DNA from: CAZQQN01 sp964549595 | GTDB taxonomy: Bacteria; Bacteroidota; Bacteroidia; CAILMK01; CAYYUA01 | Assembly: GCA_964549595.1 (NCBI GenBank) | Contig: CAZJWK010000050.1 | Location: 1 to 18,498, forward strand | Direction: 5' to 3' | Length of the DNA: 18,498 nucleotides | Shown here: one piece after another, positions 1-7,971 of the stretch | Layout: each line of letters begins with the position of its first letter | Position numbering within the stretch: the first letter of the stretch is position 1 | Translations under genes and position numbers: made by a program | Notes under the pieces: model-generated | The model's input: only the letters and a program-made list of their open reading frames with translations | Told to the model about the DNA's origin: nothing | Databases searched by the model: none

Positions 1-1
1 C

Positions 2-745
2 CATTTATATTTATGGAGAATTCCAAAATTTTTTGAAATATTTTGGGATTCAAAATTTATGCTCTTTTATCCAATTTTATTGGCTGGGGGACTGGTATTT
101 TTCCAGAAAAAAAGCTTTAAAGAGGTGCCAAAATTTTTATTATTTTGGTTAATATCAGGGTTTATTGGAGTAAATGCTTCAGGTGACTATTACGGTCATC
201 ATTTAATACAGCTCATACCCCCGATCTCGGTACTTTCTGGAATGATTATTTTCTATTATGCGGAGATGTTTAAACTAAATTTTATTTGGGTAATTTTTGT
301 GGTTATAGTCTTATTTATGCCATTTCGCTTATTAACAATAAGAAGTATTTCTATTTTAGGTTCCGAACAACCTTTACATAAAGCTTTAATTTCCCATGCT
401 ATGGGTAAAAGCAGTTTTAAAAAAGCTGGTTTATGGGTCAACCAAAAAACGGAAAAAGATGATTTTGTTTACAGTATTGGTTATTCAGCCACAATAAGTT
501 TAGCCTATTCCAAAAGGGTTTCACCCTCAAAATATTTTAATGGGTCTATGTACATTAACTCTGAAAGAATTGAGGAAAAAGTTATTCAGGATTTGAAAAA
601 TACTCCCCCAAAGTTTGTTTTTGTTAGACAAAATGAAGCTAAACAAAACAAAATCCTTAAGTTTATTAATAAAAATTATTGCCTGGTTAAAAAATATCCA
701 AATAATTTAACTATCCTGAGCAAAATAAATGACTCTCTAAAATAG
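2..745 (+). CDS. C-terminal part of a GT-C-type membrane glycosyltransferase (partial at left edge)
   Basis: The frame is open to the left edge (first visible residues HLYLWRIPKF), so this is the 3' part of a longer gene; the ATG at 59 is probably internal. About 247 residues are visible. Hydrophobic helices occupy the first half, including a loop reading SGDYYGHHLIQLIPPISVLS. That GH-xx-QL-PP pattern is typical of the late membrane region of family 39 / ArnT-like (PMT_2) glycosyltransferases, which move sugars from polyprenyl-phosphate carriers on the outer face of the inner membrane. A soluble tail of about 110 residues follows, ending in a TAG stop. The gene is visibly more AT-rich than its neighbours, as is common for surface-glycan genes. 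Substrate cannot be told. The next gene converges on it from the other strand after 60 bases. The family call rests on pattern recognition only. Confidence 0.6.
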   Translation, partial: HLYLWRIPKFFEIFWDSKFMLFYPILLAGGLVFFQKKSFKEVPKFLLFWLISGFIGVNASGDYYGHHLIQLIPPISVLSGMIIFYYAEMFKLNFIWVIFVVIVLFMPFRLLTIRSISILGSEQPLHKALISHAMGKSSFKKAGLWVNQKTEKDDFVYSIGYSATISLAYSKRVSPSKYFNGSMYINSERIEEKVIQDLKNTPPKFVFVRQNEAKQNKILKFINKNYCLVKKYPNNLTILSKINDSLK

Positions 746-805
746 CCTTTAAGATTTTTATAATAATATAGTTGTTTGCTTATTTATAGCTGGGCTTTTA
801 AACAG

Positions 806-2371
806 CTACTTAACCTGAATGAACCTCTGCCCTTGGTGATTATTCAAAAACCTTTTAACAGAAGGATGAAAATGATAGGCATCGGATTTCTCCATTGGCA
901 AATCGGGAATTTCAAGGTAAACCTCACCATTGAATTGTCTCAACCGCTTTAAAAACTCATTCATGGGCTCTGCTTTTTCCGGAGAATCAAGGCTCTTGCC
1001 GGGTTCAGTAACGAAGCCATTTAAGTTTTTATAAAGCAAGTGCCCACTACCAAATGCAACGAGAGTAGGCTCTTCTATGAAATCATACTTGGCCTCAACT
1101 TTCTTATTTACCTGTCCGTAATTCAAAAAGGTCTTGGCCTCGTAATGTTTATTGTAGAAGTGTTTAATTGGAGCATTGATTAGAAAAGAACCTAACCCGA
1201 ATAAGCCCAAATATAGGCCTAAACCATAAACCATGTGACTGCCCTTTTGTAATATCCAATTAATACCCGCCATTAAAAGTAACAAACTGCCCGGCGCCAA
1301 CAGCCGAAAATTAAAAGGATCAAAAGCCAATGTAAAACGGATTATGATAATCGTTATTAAGTAAACCAAGCCAGTAAGCAGGAAAAAAGGCCAAACCGTA
1401 GCTTTATCACCAGATTTCAGATCATCAAATTGTTTATAATGGGAATGGGCTAACCGGTAAATAACAATCCCTAATACAATTTGTAGCACCAGGAACCCCA
1501 ATACAATACTAAGCCAGCTAAATTTCCGGGTAACCGGGAAAGCAAATTCTTTCAGCAATGCTTCAATCAAATCAGCAAAAAGGGGAAAAAAACCATTCAC
1601 ATTAGCCACCCTCGATGTGCCGGTCAAGTATCCCACTTCCCAAAAATTATTCAGGAGATAGCCAAGGCAAACCAAGAGGGTTAAGGAGGTGAATAAAATG
1701 AACCTTGTATCCCATTTTTTTTCAAAAATCCCTTTCCAAATAAAAAAACCTCCTAATATGAAAAATACAAAGCCTCCAACGTACCGGCTTAAAAATAGCC
1801 ACAAAACAGAAAGGCAGAGTAAAACCAGCCATTTTTGTTTTCCGCTTTGGTAATACTCAAAAAACGTAAATACAAATGAGCATAATCCCAGTAAAAAAGG
1901 GACCTCGGACCAGGTATGGCTAAAAATCTCCAAAAAAGAAGCACCTAAAAGAGTAAAACCATAAACCCATGAGGAGGAACCAAACCATTTGTAGAACATG
2001 AACAGGAGCCCTATTCCCATTATGCATGAAAAAATTTTAGAAGCCCAGAAAACTCCTAAACCGGGAATCAAGGCTAACAAAGCAATCAAAAGCGGATAAC
2101 CCACCGGCCAGGAAGCAAAGAACTGAGTATTATCATCTAATGCCAGATTTAACCTTGTATCAAAACCTTCCCCTTCCACGAGGCTTTTAGCCAATCGCAA
2201 ATAATTGAAAGAATCAGGGGTCGTGTATCCATCCGGATAAAACCAGGCATTAGTCAAAATAGTAACAGCCAATAACAAAAAAACAATAAAAAGCACTGCC
2301 ATTGGTTTGTTTTGGCAGTATTCAGATATCCTTAAAATGGAGTACCATTTTTTACCCTTATAATAATTCAT
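806..2371 (-). CDS. Polytopic membrane protein, GT-C / family 39-like glycosyltransferase candidate
   Basis: This 521-residue protein has about ten or eleven hydrophobic helices, the first at residues 24-43. The first outward loop carries acidic residues (D47, D53 in DGYTTPDSFNYL), followed by an aromatic/proline segment FASWPVGYPLLIALLAL at 85-101. This layout fits GT-C-fold glycosyltransferases, in which acidic residues of the first periplasmic loop act in catalysis and which use lipid-linked sugar donors. A C-terminal soluble tail of roughly 110 residues follows the last helix. The ATG at 2371 begins a lysine-rich cytoplasmic N-terminus; no Shine-Dalgarno site is evident. It lies downstream of the FAD oxidoreductase on the same strand, with a probable gene relic between, which fits a glycan locus. 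It could instead be an uncharacterised membrane protein of related fold; the substrate is unknown. Confidence 0.6.
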   Translation of the reverse strand: MNYYKGKKWYSILRISEYCQNKPMAVLFIVFLLLAVTILTNAWFYPDGYTTPDSFNYLRLAKSLVEGEGFDTRLNLALDDNTQFFASWPVGYPLLIALLALIPGLGVFWASKIFSCIMGIGLLFMFYKWFGSSSWVYGFTLLGASFLEIFSHTWSEVPFLLGLCSFVFTFFEYYQSGKQKWLVLLCLSVLWLFLSRYVGGFVFFILGGFFIWKGIFEKKWDTRFILFTSLTLLVCLGYLLNNFWEVGYLTGTSRVANVNGFFPLFADLIEALLKEFAFPVTRKFSWLSIVLGFLVLQIVLGIVIYRLAHSHYKQFDDLKSGDKATVWPFFLLTGLVYLITIIIIRFTLAFDPFNFRLLAPGSLLLLMAGINWILQKGSHMVYGLGLYLGLFGLGSFLINAPIKHFYNKHYEAKTFLNYGQVNKKVEAKYDFIEEPTLVAFGSGHLLYKNLNGFVTEPGKSLDSPEKAEPMNEFLKRLRQFNGEVYLEIPDLPMEKSDAYHFHPSVKRFLNNHQGQRFIQVK

Positions 2372-2390
2372 TTACCATTTTTTAACCCTT

Positions 2391-2655
2391 TTATGACTGC
2401 TTAATGACTTCGAAATATGTTGATTCACCTTCCGAAATGCTTATAAAGTAGGGTATAACCCGGACTTCACTTTTACCATGAATCAAAGCTATGATAAACA
2501 TTTTGACTTTTAATCACCACTTTCGTACCAATTCAAAATAATCTAATTCTTCTAAAGGCCCGGTGGTGTATAAATTAATATCAGAACTTATCCAAGAATT
2601 CAAAGCCTAATAATAGAACTCGTATAGTACCAGTGCACTAAATTTTCTGAAAGGT
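2391..2655 (-). pseudogene. Probable decayed remnant of a protein-coding gene (C-terminal end)
   Basis: Reading leftward in one frame from 2654 to a TAA at 2391-2393 gives protein-like stretches broken by TAG (2607-2609) and TGA (2514-2516). The parts are ALNSWISSDINLYTTGPL, then EELDYFELVRKW, then (after the TGA) GKSEVRVIPYFISISEG and ESTYFEVIKQS. A second frame (2520 down to 2473) supplies VVIKSQNVYHSFDSW, so two compensating frameshifts would also join the pieces. The product is not recognised. The relic ends 19 bases before the ATG of the downstream membrane protein, as an operon gene would. The stretch is short, so chance open frames remain possible. The rest of the gap 2372-2708 is AT-rich and shows no clear promoter or terminator. 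Confidence 0.4.
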
Positions 2656-2708
2656 TAAAATTTATTTATTAATCCTTCTGAAACTTTTATAAAATGGTTG
2701 AAAAAAAC

Positions 2709-4130
2709 TTAATTTAACACCACCCCGTTCTCGTCAATTATCGAATCCTCTTGGTATTGTGTTTCCGAATTTATTTTCCAAAGGTCGTGATTGGTAGAAT
2801 TAATTAAATTATTTGCTGCCAAAATACCCATTAAAATGCTATGATCCTGGTTCGTATAATTGAATGCGCCATACCTTCCGATGGCTTGTAAACCGGATAT
2901 CTGATCCAAATAATTTTTCACTACATCCAGGGAGTTTCTATATCCTTTCTCGTAAACTGGATAACAACGGGGAATGTGGTAAACATAACCATCAGTAATC
3001 CTTGAATTCCCTACTAAACCAGTTGCTCTTAATTCTTCACATGCCAATCCTATTAACTCCTTTTCTGGTTTTCGCCAAAATGGGTCTTCAAAACTGCACC
3101 AATATTCCAATGCCAAAATAGTGGATTCTTCGTTTCCATAAAGCGCGCTTGACCAATTACGAAAATTAGTAATCCGGCCAACCTTTAAATCTTCGGAATG
3201 AATGTAAAGCCAATTATCAGGAAAAAGGTCCGGTTGATCCACTTTTAAATAAACCAAAATGGTATTTCTGAATTTCAATTTTCCTACCGCCTTGTTCACC
3301 TCATCGGGTATATTTGGCAGACTTCTTACCAGAAGGGTTATTGGCATGGACGAGACAACCGCATCATAGTGATAGTTGTCCCCATTTTTTAAGGTTAACC
3401 CTTTGACTTTTTTCCCGCTATCATCTGCAGAAATCCCATAGATGGGTGTTTCCAGATAAATTTTATTGCCCTTTTCCCTGACAAAGTTGGCCATTCTCTG
3501 GTAAATCATGCCTGTCCCGTAAAGAGGATAGGCAAAGCGATCAATCAGCGTCTTATGTTGGGTCTCTTTCCGGCTAAATGCATTTTTCAAAGCTTCCCAT
3601 AGATTCAGGTTTTTAATGCGTTGAACGGCAAAATCTTTATCCAGTTGATCGCATGACAAACCCCATAGTTTCTCACTATAGGTCTTAAAAAAATGCCTAT
3701 AGAGCCGTTTTCCAAAATTTTGTATTGCCCACTCTTCAAAGTTTTCCGGCTTCTTTTTATTAACCTTTACTTTTTCCATTAAATAACTTGCAATCGAAAG
3801 CAAAGCTTCCTTGGGTCCAAGCTTTTTTAAAGCCTCAAAGGGTTTCAACGGATATTGAAAAAATTGTCCTTTGTAATATATCCTGGTGAGCCGGTTTATC
3901 ATGGTGTAATCATTACCGGCAACTTCCAGCCAGAGGCGGTTTACCTTAGCATCCTTGCTAAAAAACCGATGCGGACCAATATCCACTGTCTGTTCCCACA
4001 ATTCAATAGATTTTGCCATACCGCCCACATTACCCGAAGCTTCATACACTTCTACATTTATTCCGGCTTTCGTTAACTGGTAAGCCGCTGTTAAACCGGC
4101 CGGTCCTGCCCCTATAACCGCAATTTTCAT
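2709..4130 (-). CDS. FAD/NAD(P)-binding oxidoreductase, UDP-galactopyranose mutase / amine oxidase type
   Basis: The 473-residue protein opens with a Rossmann dinucleotide-binding motif, IGAGPAGLTAAYQL at residues 6-19, followed by the acidic end of the second strand (E30) and a GGMAKS loop at 36-41. The segment DIGPHRFFSK (about 51-60) is typical of the UDP-galactopyranose mutase / protoporphyrinogen-oxidase-like superfamily. Near the C-terminus, IGRYGAFNYTNQDHSI (about 417-432) looks like the second FAD contact. It is longer than a classical UDP-galactopyranose mutase (about 370-390), so a mutase assignment is not secure; relatives in polysaccharide clusters are usually annotated only as FAD-dependent oxidoreductases. 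It is probably cytoplasmic. The ATG at 4130 directly precedes the Rossmann strand. It diverges from the DUF819 gene across 89 bases and leads the leftward glycan-related group. Confidence 0.75.
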   Translation of the reverse strand: MKIAVIGAGPAGLTAAYQLTKAGINVEVYEASGNVGGMAKSIELWEQTVDIGPHRFFSKDAKVNRLWLEVAGNDYTMINRLTRIYYKGQFFQYPLKPFEALKKLGPKEALLSIASYLMEKVKVNKKKPENFEEWAIQNFGKRLYRHFFKTYSEKLWGLSCDQLDKDFAVQRIKNLNLWEALKNAFSRKETQHKTLIDRFAYPLYGTGMIYQRMANFVREKGNKIYLETPIYGISADDSGKKVKGLTLKNGDNYHYDAVVSSMPITLLVRSLPNIPDEVNKAVGKLKFRNTILVYLKVDQPDLFPDNWLYIHSEDLKVGRITNFRNWSSALYGNEESTILALEYWCSFEDPFWRKPEKELIGLACEELRATGLVGNSRITDGYVYHIPRCYPVYEKGYRNSLDVVKNYLDQISGLQAIGRYGAFNYTNQDHSILMGILAANNLINSTNHDLWKINSETQYQEDSIIDENGVVLN

Positions 4131-4219
4131 TGAACAATAACTTCTCTGAATTTGGTTAAAAGGTTACTTCTCCAATTTTTATTTTATTTGCTTCGCTAAA
4201 TTCGTAAAAATCGGCTGGA

Positions 4220-5911
4220 ATGCAACATCCTTTGAGATACGAAATTACCACCAAGGTAAGTACTTTTCTGATCTTTCTGGGCCTCTTAATCTTTAGCATT
4301 TCAAACCTTCAGGCTAAAGGGTCCGATAACCCAATTAGTATCAAACCTGTTAAAAGCGAGGATTTAACTCAGCTCAAGGATAACCAATACGAAAGGGTAA
4401 GTTTTCAATCTTTTGATGCCACCTATTTTGGTAATCAAACCAGTCAATTCTTGCTGGATTTTAGCACGCTGGATAAACAGCGCTACCAGGCTGATAGCTT
4501 CCGGATTATGATCAACCGGAATCCTTTTTATGTCCAAAAACTTGAACCGTTGCTTATTGAAGGTTTGCCCTTCGGCACAACCACCATTGAAGTACAGGAA
4601 CGGGTAAGGGTCAATCCCGATTCCACCACCATGAAAAGCCACGGAGAGATCGAATTTAAATACCTGAAAAACAAACCCCTATTCACCAATGATGCGGTTG
4701 TCTTAGGCATATTGATAGGCTTGTTAGCCCTCATTTTCATTACAGCCACCAGCTCTTTGCCTGTTTTTAAAAGGTTTTATACTTATGTTCCTCCCTTACT
4801 CCTTTGCTATTTCCTGCCTTCTGTCTTTACTGTAACCAATGTTTTTCATCCGGAAACATCCAGTTTGTACCATATTGCTTCACGCTTTTTGCTTCCGGCA
4901 AGCTTGGTATTGCTAACCCTAAGTATTGATCTGCCTGGTGTTAAACGTTTGGGATTTAAATCCGTTATCATGTTTGTGACGGGTACTGTAGGAATCGTGA
5001 TTGGCGGACCCCTTGCTGTACTAATTGTCGGGACCTTTGCCCCGGAGATTGTTGGCGGTGAAGGTCCTGAAGCTGTCTGGAGGGGTTTAACCACTGTTGC
5101 AGGAACGTGGATAGGTGGCGGAGCAAACCAAACCGCCATGTATGAAATCTGGGACCCCGGTGATCAATTATTTTCAGCAGTTATTGCCGTAGATGTGATC
5201 GTTGCTAATATCTGGATGGCAGTCTTACTCTATGGAGCGGGAGTTTATAAATGGGTGGACAAATTATTCAAAGCAGATGCATCAGCCATTGAGGAAGTAA
5301 AGCAGCGCATTGAGAATTACAACCTTAGTGTAGCCCGCATTCCTTCTTTCCCCGATATCATGAATTTGTTGGCCGTAGGCCTGGGTATGACCGCAGTCGG
5401 TCATTTAATCGCTGATTTCATAGCCCCCTGGATTGAGGAAAATGCAGAATTCCTTAAGGCCTTTAACCTAACTTCCAAATTTTTCTGGATTATGGTTGTT
5501 GTTACCACCGCCGGCCTGCTACTCTCATTCACAAAAGCCCGCAGGTTGGAAGGAGTCGGTGCTTCCAAGCTGGGCAGTGCTTTCCTGTATATCCTTGTTG
5601 CGACTATTGGCATGAAAATGAACATCCTGGCCATCTTTGACAACCCTGGTTTGTTTTTGGTTGGCGGTATATGGATGTTAATCCATGTGGTGCTTTTATT
5701 GAGCGTAGGAAAATTTATAAAGGCTCCTTTCTTCTTTACGGCTGTCGGTAGTCAGGCCAATGTGGGTGGTGCAGCCTCGGCTCCTATTGTAGCCTCCGCT
5801 TTTCATCCTTCGTTGGCACCTGTAGGGGTATTATTAGCGGTTCTTGGCTATGCACTCGGAACTTATGCTGCCTACTTCTGTGGGGTCATGCTTAAGGTTG
5901 TTGGTTCATAA
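4220..5911 (+). CDS. DUF819-family membrane protein with an N-terminal extracytoplasmic domain
   Basis: The 563-residue protein has three parts. Residues 1-32 look like a signal peptide (hydrophobic 13-29, possible cleavage after LQA). Residues 33-155 form a soluble, beta-rich-looking domain without an obvious family. Residues 157-563 form a polytopic core with about ten helices matching DUF819 (YjcL-like). Two glycine-rich motifs in the core, AGTWIGGGANQTAMYEIWDP (294-313) and GSQANVGGAASAPIVAS (510-526), resemble one another and recall paired re-entrant elements of secondary transporters. The family has no settled function; transport is an inference. DUF819 proteins are usually about 380-420 residues, so the N-terminal part is an addition. 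The ATG at 4220 is used because the signal peptide follows at once. The gene stands alone on its strand. Confidence 0.8.
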   Translation: MQHPLRYEITTKVSTFLIFLGLLIFSISNLQAKGSDNPISIKPVKSEDLTQLKDNQYERVSFQSFDATYFGNQTSQFLLDFSTLDKQRYQADSFRIMINRNPFYVQKLEPLLIEGLPFGTTTIEVQERVRVNPDSTTMKSHGEIEFKYLKNKPLFTNDAVVLGILIGLLALIFITATSSLPVFKRFYTYVPPLLLCYFLPSVFTVTNVFHPETSSLYHIASRFLLPASLVLLTLSIDLPGVKRLGFKSVIMFVTGTVGIVIGGPLAVLIVGTFAPEIVGGEGPEAVWRGLTTVAGTWIGGGANQTAMYEIWDPGDQLFSAVIAVDVIVANIWMAVLLYGAGVYKWVDKLFKADASAIEEVKQRIENYNLSVARIPSFPDIMNLLAVGLGMTAVGHLIADFIAPWIEENAEFLKAFNLTSKFFWIMVVVTTAGLLLSFTKARRLEGVGASKLGSAFLYILVATIGMKMNILAIFDNPGLFLVGGIWMLIHVVLLLSVGKFIKAPFFFTAVGSQANVGGAASAPIVASAFHPSLAPVGVLLAVLGYALGTYAAYFCGVMLKVVGS

Positions 5912-6012
5912 GAATTTAGCCTGGGAAGGAGAATGAATGTTTATTAGGTCGCCAAACTTTTGGGATATTATACCAATAAAATAACAAGCCCTCATTCGTT
6001 CTTAACAGACAA

Positions 6013-6789
6013 CTAAGCTTTTGCGGCTTTAATAAAAGCTTTAAAAATCATCCGCTGATACTTTAAATATGGCAAATATTCCGGATGCCATTGTACTCCC
6101 AACAGAAAATTTTCACCCGCTTTTTCCACACTTTGTATTAATCCGTTCTCATCGGTAGCTATAATACGTATCCCATCCCCTAATTGGTCAACCCCTTGGT
6201 TGTGCAGGCTATTGATACGGCATTTGTTCACATTCAGGATTTTATTCAAAACTGAGGACTTCAGGATAGAAATTTTTTTCCTGGGAAAAACTGACTTTTT
6301 GTTCTTCACCTCCTTGCCCAGGCTATTAATATCATGATACAAGGTCCCACCTAAATGTACGTTAATCAGTTGCATTCCCCTGCAAACACCAAATACGGGT
6401 TTATTTTGATAAATAGCTTTTTTTAACAAAGAAAACTCCATTTCATCCCGCTTAACGTTTACTTCAATAGCACCTACACCAAAAATTTCTTTATAAAGTT
6501 GAATAAAAGGATAAAATATCAATTTAAGGGGGTTAAAACTTTTCCTGGCTTTTTTATAAGAAGCATTTGTTCTTTCCCGTCCATAACGTTCCGGATTGAT
6601 ATCGGCCCCACCTGTTAATAATAAGGCATCGAAATCTTCTATTTCTCTGTTCTTAAGATCTGGAATAACATGGAAGGGTCGCGCATTAAACCACCAAAGA
6701 ATGATCTTAAAAAACCACCAATTGCCTTTCCCTCTTTTGCCTGGCCCTGTTACGGCTATTTTTGGTTTTGGTCGATTCTTTTTACCCAT
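6013..6789 (-). CDS. Class I glutamine amidotransferase, gamma-glutamyl-GABA hydrolase-like (peptidase C26)
   Basis: In this 258-residue cytosolic protein the oxyanion-side motif LLTGGADINPERYG is at 57-70. The nucleophile elbow GVCRGMQLINVHLGG is at 134-148, with the catalytic cysteine C136. The His/Glu of the triad lie in VQWHPEYLP (H235, E237). SLHNQGVD at 194-201 is also typical of the PuuD-like branch. Such enzymes cleave gamma-glutamyl amide bonds or release ammonia from glutamine. Its ATG lies inside the end of the upstream amidoligase gene (34-base overlap), indicating tight translational coupling. The likely role is therefore to supply ammonia to, or to hydrolyse products of, the partner amidoligase. 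Residues 75-110 are a somewhat basic insert between the first motif and the nucleophile. Confidence 0.88.
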   Translation of the reverse strand: MGKKNRPKPKIAVTGPGKRGKGNWWFFKIILWWFNARPFHVIPDLKNREIEDFDALLLTGGADINPERYGRERTNASYKKARKSFNPLKLIFYPFIQLYKEIFGVGAIEVNVKRDEMEFSLLKKAIYQNKPVFGVCRGMQLINVHLGGTLYHDINSLGKEVKNKKSVFPRKKISILKSSVLNKILNVNKCRINSLHNQGVDQLGDGIRIIATDENGLIQSVEKAGENFLLGVQWHPEYLPYLKYQRMIFKAFIKAAKA

Positions 6790-7796
6790 CGGTTAATTTT
6801 TGAAAGCCAATCCTGCTTGGAATAAAAGGGATCATTTAAATATTCTAAATAAGCACTACCCAAATCTTCAATCGCTTCCTTATTTTCCGCCAATTTCTCA
6901 ACCAATACCCAATTATTCCATTCTTTAATAATACTCCAGGATTTTAAACTAACCTTGCTGTTCGGTAAACGATAATGGAATGTTGGTCTGCCCTTTATTA
7001 GTTCATTCTCCAAAGTATTCATAACCCTTTTTTCATCCAGGAAAGTCATTAACGGTAATAAATCAAGGGCGCGGTTCCGGGTAGGATTATAATAAAGGTA
7101 ATCATCTATAAAATCATCTTGCGAAGGTTGATAAGCGGGGTCTAAGATTTTACGTGTATACTTTTTTGAAAAGGCATTCACATAAGGGGTTATTTGCCTT
7201 GTAAAATCAACCTCTAATGCTTGTTTTAACCAGTAGTAAAATATCAAAAACGCCCTTAAATAATCAAGAATTTCTTTGGTATCCAATGAGGGTACGTCCG
7301 GATTTAACTGAAGCCCGAAAGCATAAATTATGGAATCTTCGGTACCCTTAGCACCGGCTTCCCTAAGGGCATTCTTTAAATCCTCGATTTGTTTCAATTC
7401 TTCGAAATATATAGGTGGTGTGGCCACTTCGTAAGGTACGACCGACTCAGCCACTTCTTTTAACAATTTATCAATGGCATCCCTGAATTTGTAATCATCC
7501 TCCATGGTAATTCCCAGATTTTCAAGGTAACCTTGTATTACCATTTCTTTCAGCAGAAGCGCATCGATTTCCATGATAAATGGACCGCCTAAGCTCGTAT
7601 TGTGAAGAAAATAATGGTAAGGATTCTTCTTTTCTAAATCGCCGTTGAAATGTTGGTAGAGAATATCCGCAATATCATCCAATTCAAGGCCTGTAAACTC
7701 TAATTCAACACCTACTTTTCGCTTATTTCCTGAGTAATTGAATTGCTTTGGCGGGAAATTAAGTTTGGGGACTTCTTCGGTTTCCATTTTTTCCAT
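6756..7796 (-). CDS. Glutamine-synthetase-like amidoligase family protein
   Basis: The open frame reaches an ATG at 7889, but I place the start at the ATG at 7796 (MEKMETEE..., 346 residues). The first 31 codons do not look like the family, and a candidate promoter lies within them. Numbered from 7889, family-like motifs are GVELEF at 60-65 (metal-binding glutamates), MEIDALLLKEM at 106-116, YEVATPPI at 153-160, FGLQLNPDVPSLDT at 191-204, RNRALDLLPL at 271-280 and HYRLPNSKVS at 305-314. COOH-NH2 amidoligases of this fold are predicted (Iyer and co-workers) to form amide bonds in small metabolites or peptides using ATP, often beside a class I amidotransferase, exactly as here. The substrate is unknown. 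The gene ends inside the downstream amidotransferase gene. Confidence 0.8.
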   Translation of the reverse strand: MEKMETEEVPKLNFPPKQFNYSGNKRKVGVELEFTGLELDDIADILYQHFNGDLEKKNPYHYFLHNTSLGGPFIMEIDALLLKEMVIQGYLENLGITMEDDYKFRDAIDKLLKEVAESVVPYEVATPPIYFEELKQIEDLKNALREAGAKGTEDSIIYAFGLQLNPDVPSLDTKEILDYLRAFLIFYYWLKQALEVDFTRQITPYVNAFSKKYTRKILDPAYQPSQDDFIDDYLYYNPTRNRALDLLPLMTFLDEKRVMNTLENELIKGRPTFHYRLPNSKVSLKSWSIIKEWNNWVLVEKLAENKEAIEDLGSAYLEYLNDPFYSKQDWLSKINRWVKRIDQNQK

Positions 7797-7824
7797 GTTC
7801 TTCAATGCCGCTATTCCTTCTACA

Positions 7825-7852
7825 CAAAATAAGGGTAGGTTATTTTTACCAA
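7825..7852 (-). promoter_or_regulatory. Candidate Bacteroidota promoter for the amidoligase operon
   Basis: On the minus strand TTG (7850-7852) is followed after 18 bases by TATTTTG (7825-7831), one T short of the TAnnTTTG -7 consensus. Transcription would start near 7819, about 22 bases before the ATG at 7796. This supports that start over the ATG at 7889. Confidence 0.35.
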
Positions 7853-7971
7853 CAAAAATTCCGTAGATAAAATTTGAACGCGAGGACAAAAAGGGAGTTC
7901 ATGCTCCCGAACATTAAGTTAAGGTTTCCCTTAAATTATGGAAGGCTTTAACCTTAATTCAGGTAAGCAAT

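Noticed and set aside
788..807. AGCTG / CAGCT hairpin between the two left membrane genes
   Set aside because: Only five pairs, it overlaps a stop codon, and it has no T-tract on either strand.
5930..6002. Inverted repeat AGAATGAATG / CATTCGTTCT between converging DUF819 and amidotransferase genes
   Set aside because: The arms are 53 bases apart with one wobble pair and no T-run; too weak to call a terminator.
7797..7889. Extra 31 N-terminal codons of the amidoligase from the ATG at 7889
   Set aside because: The segment is not family-like and contains a candidate promoter; the ATG at 7796 is preferred.
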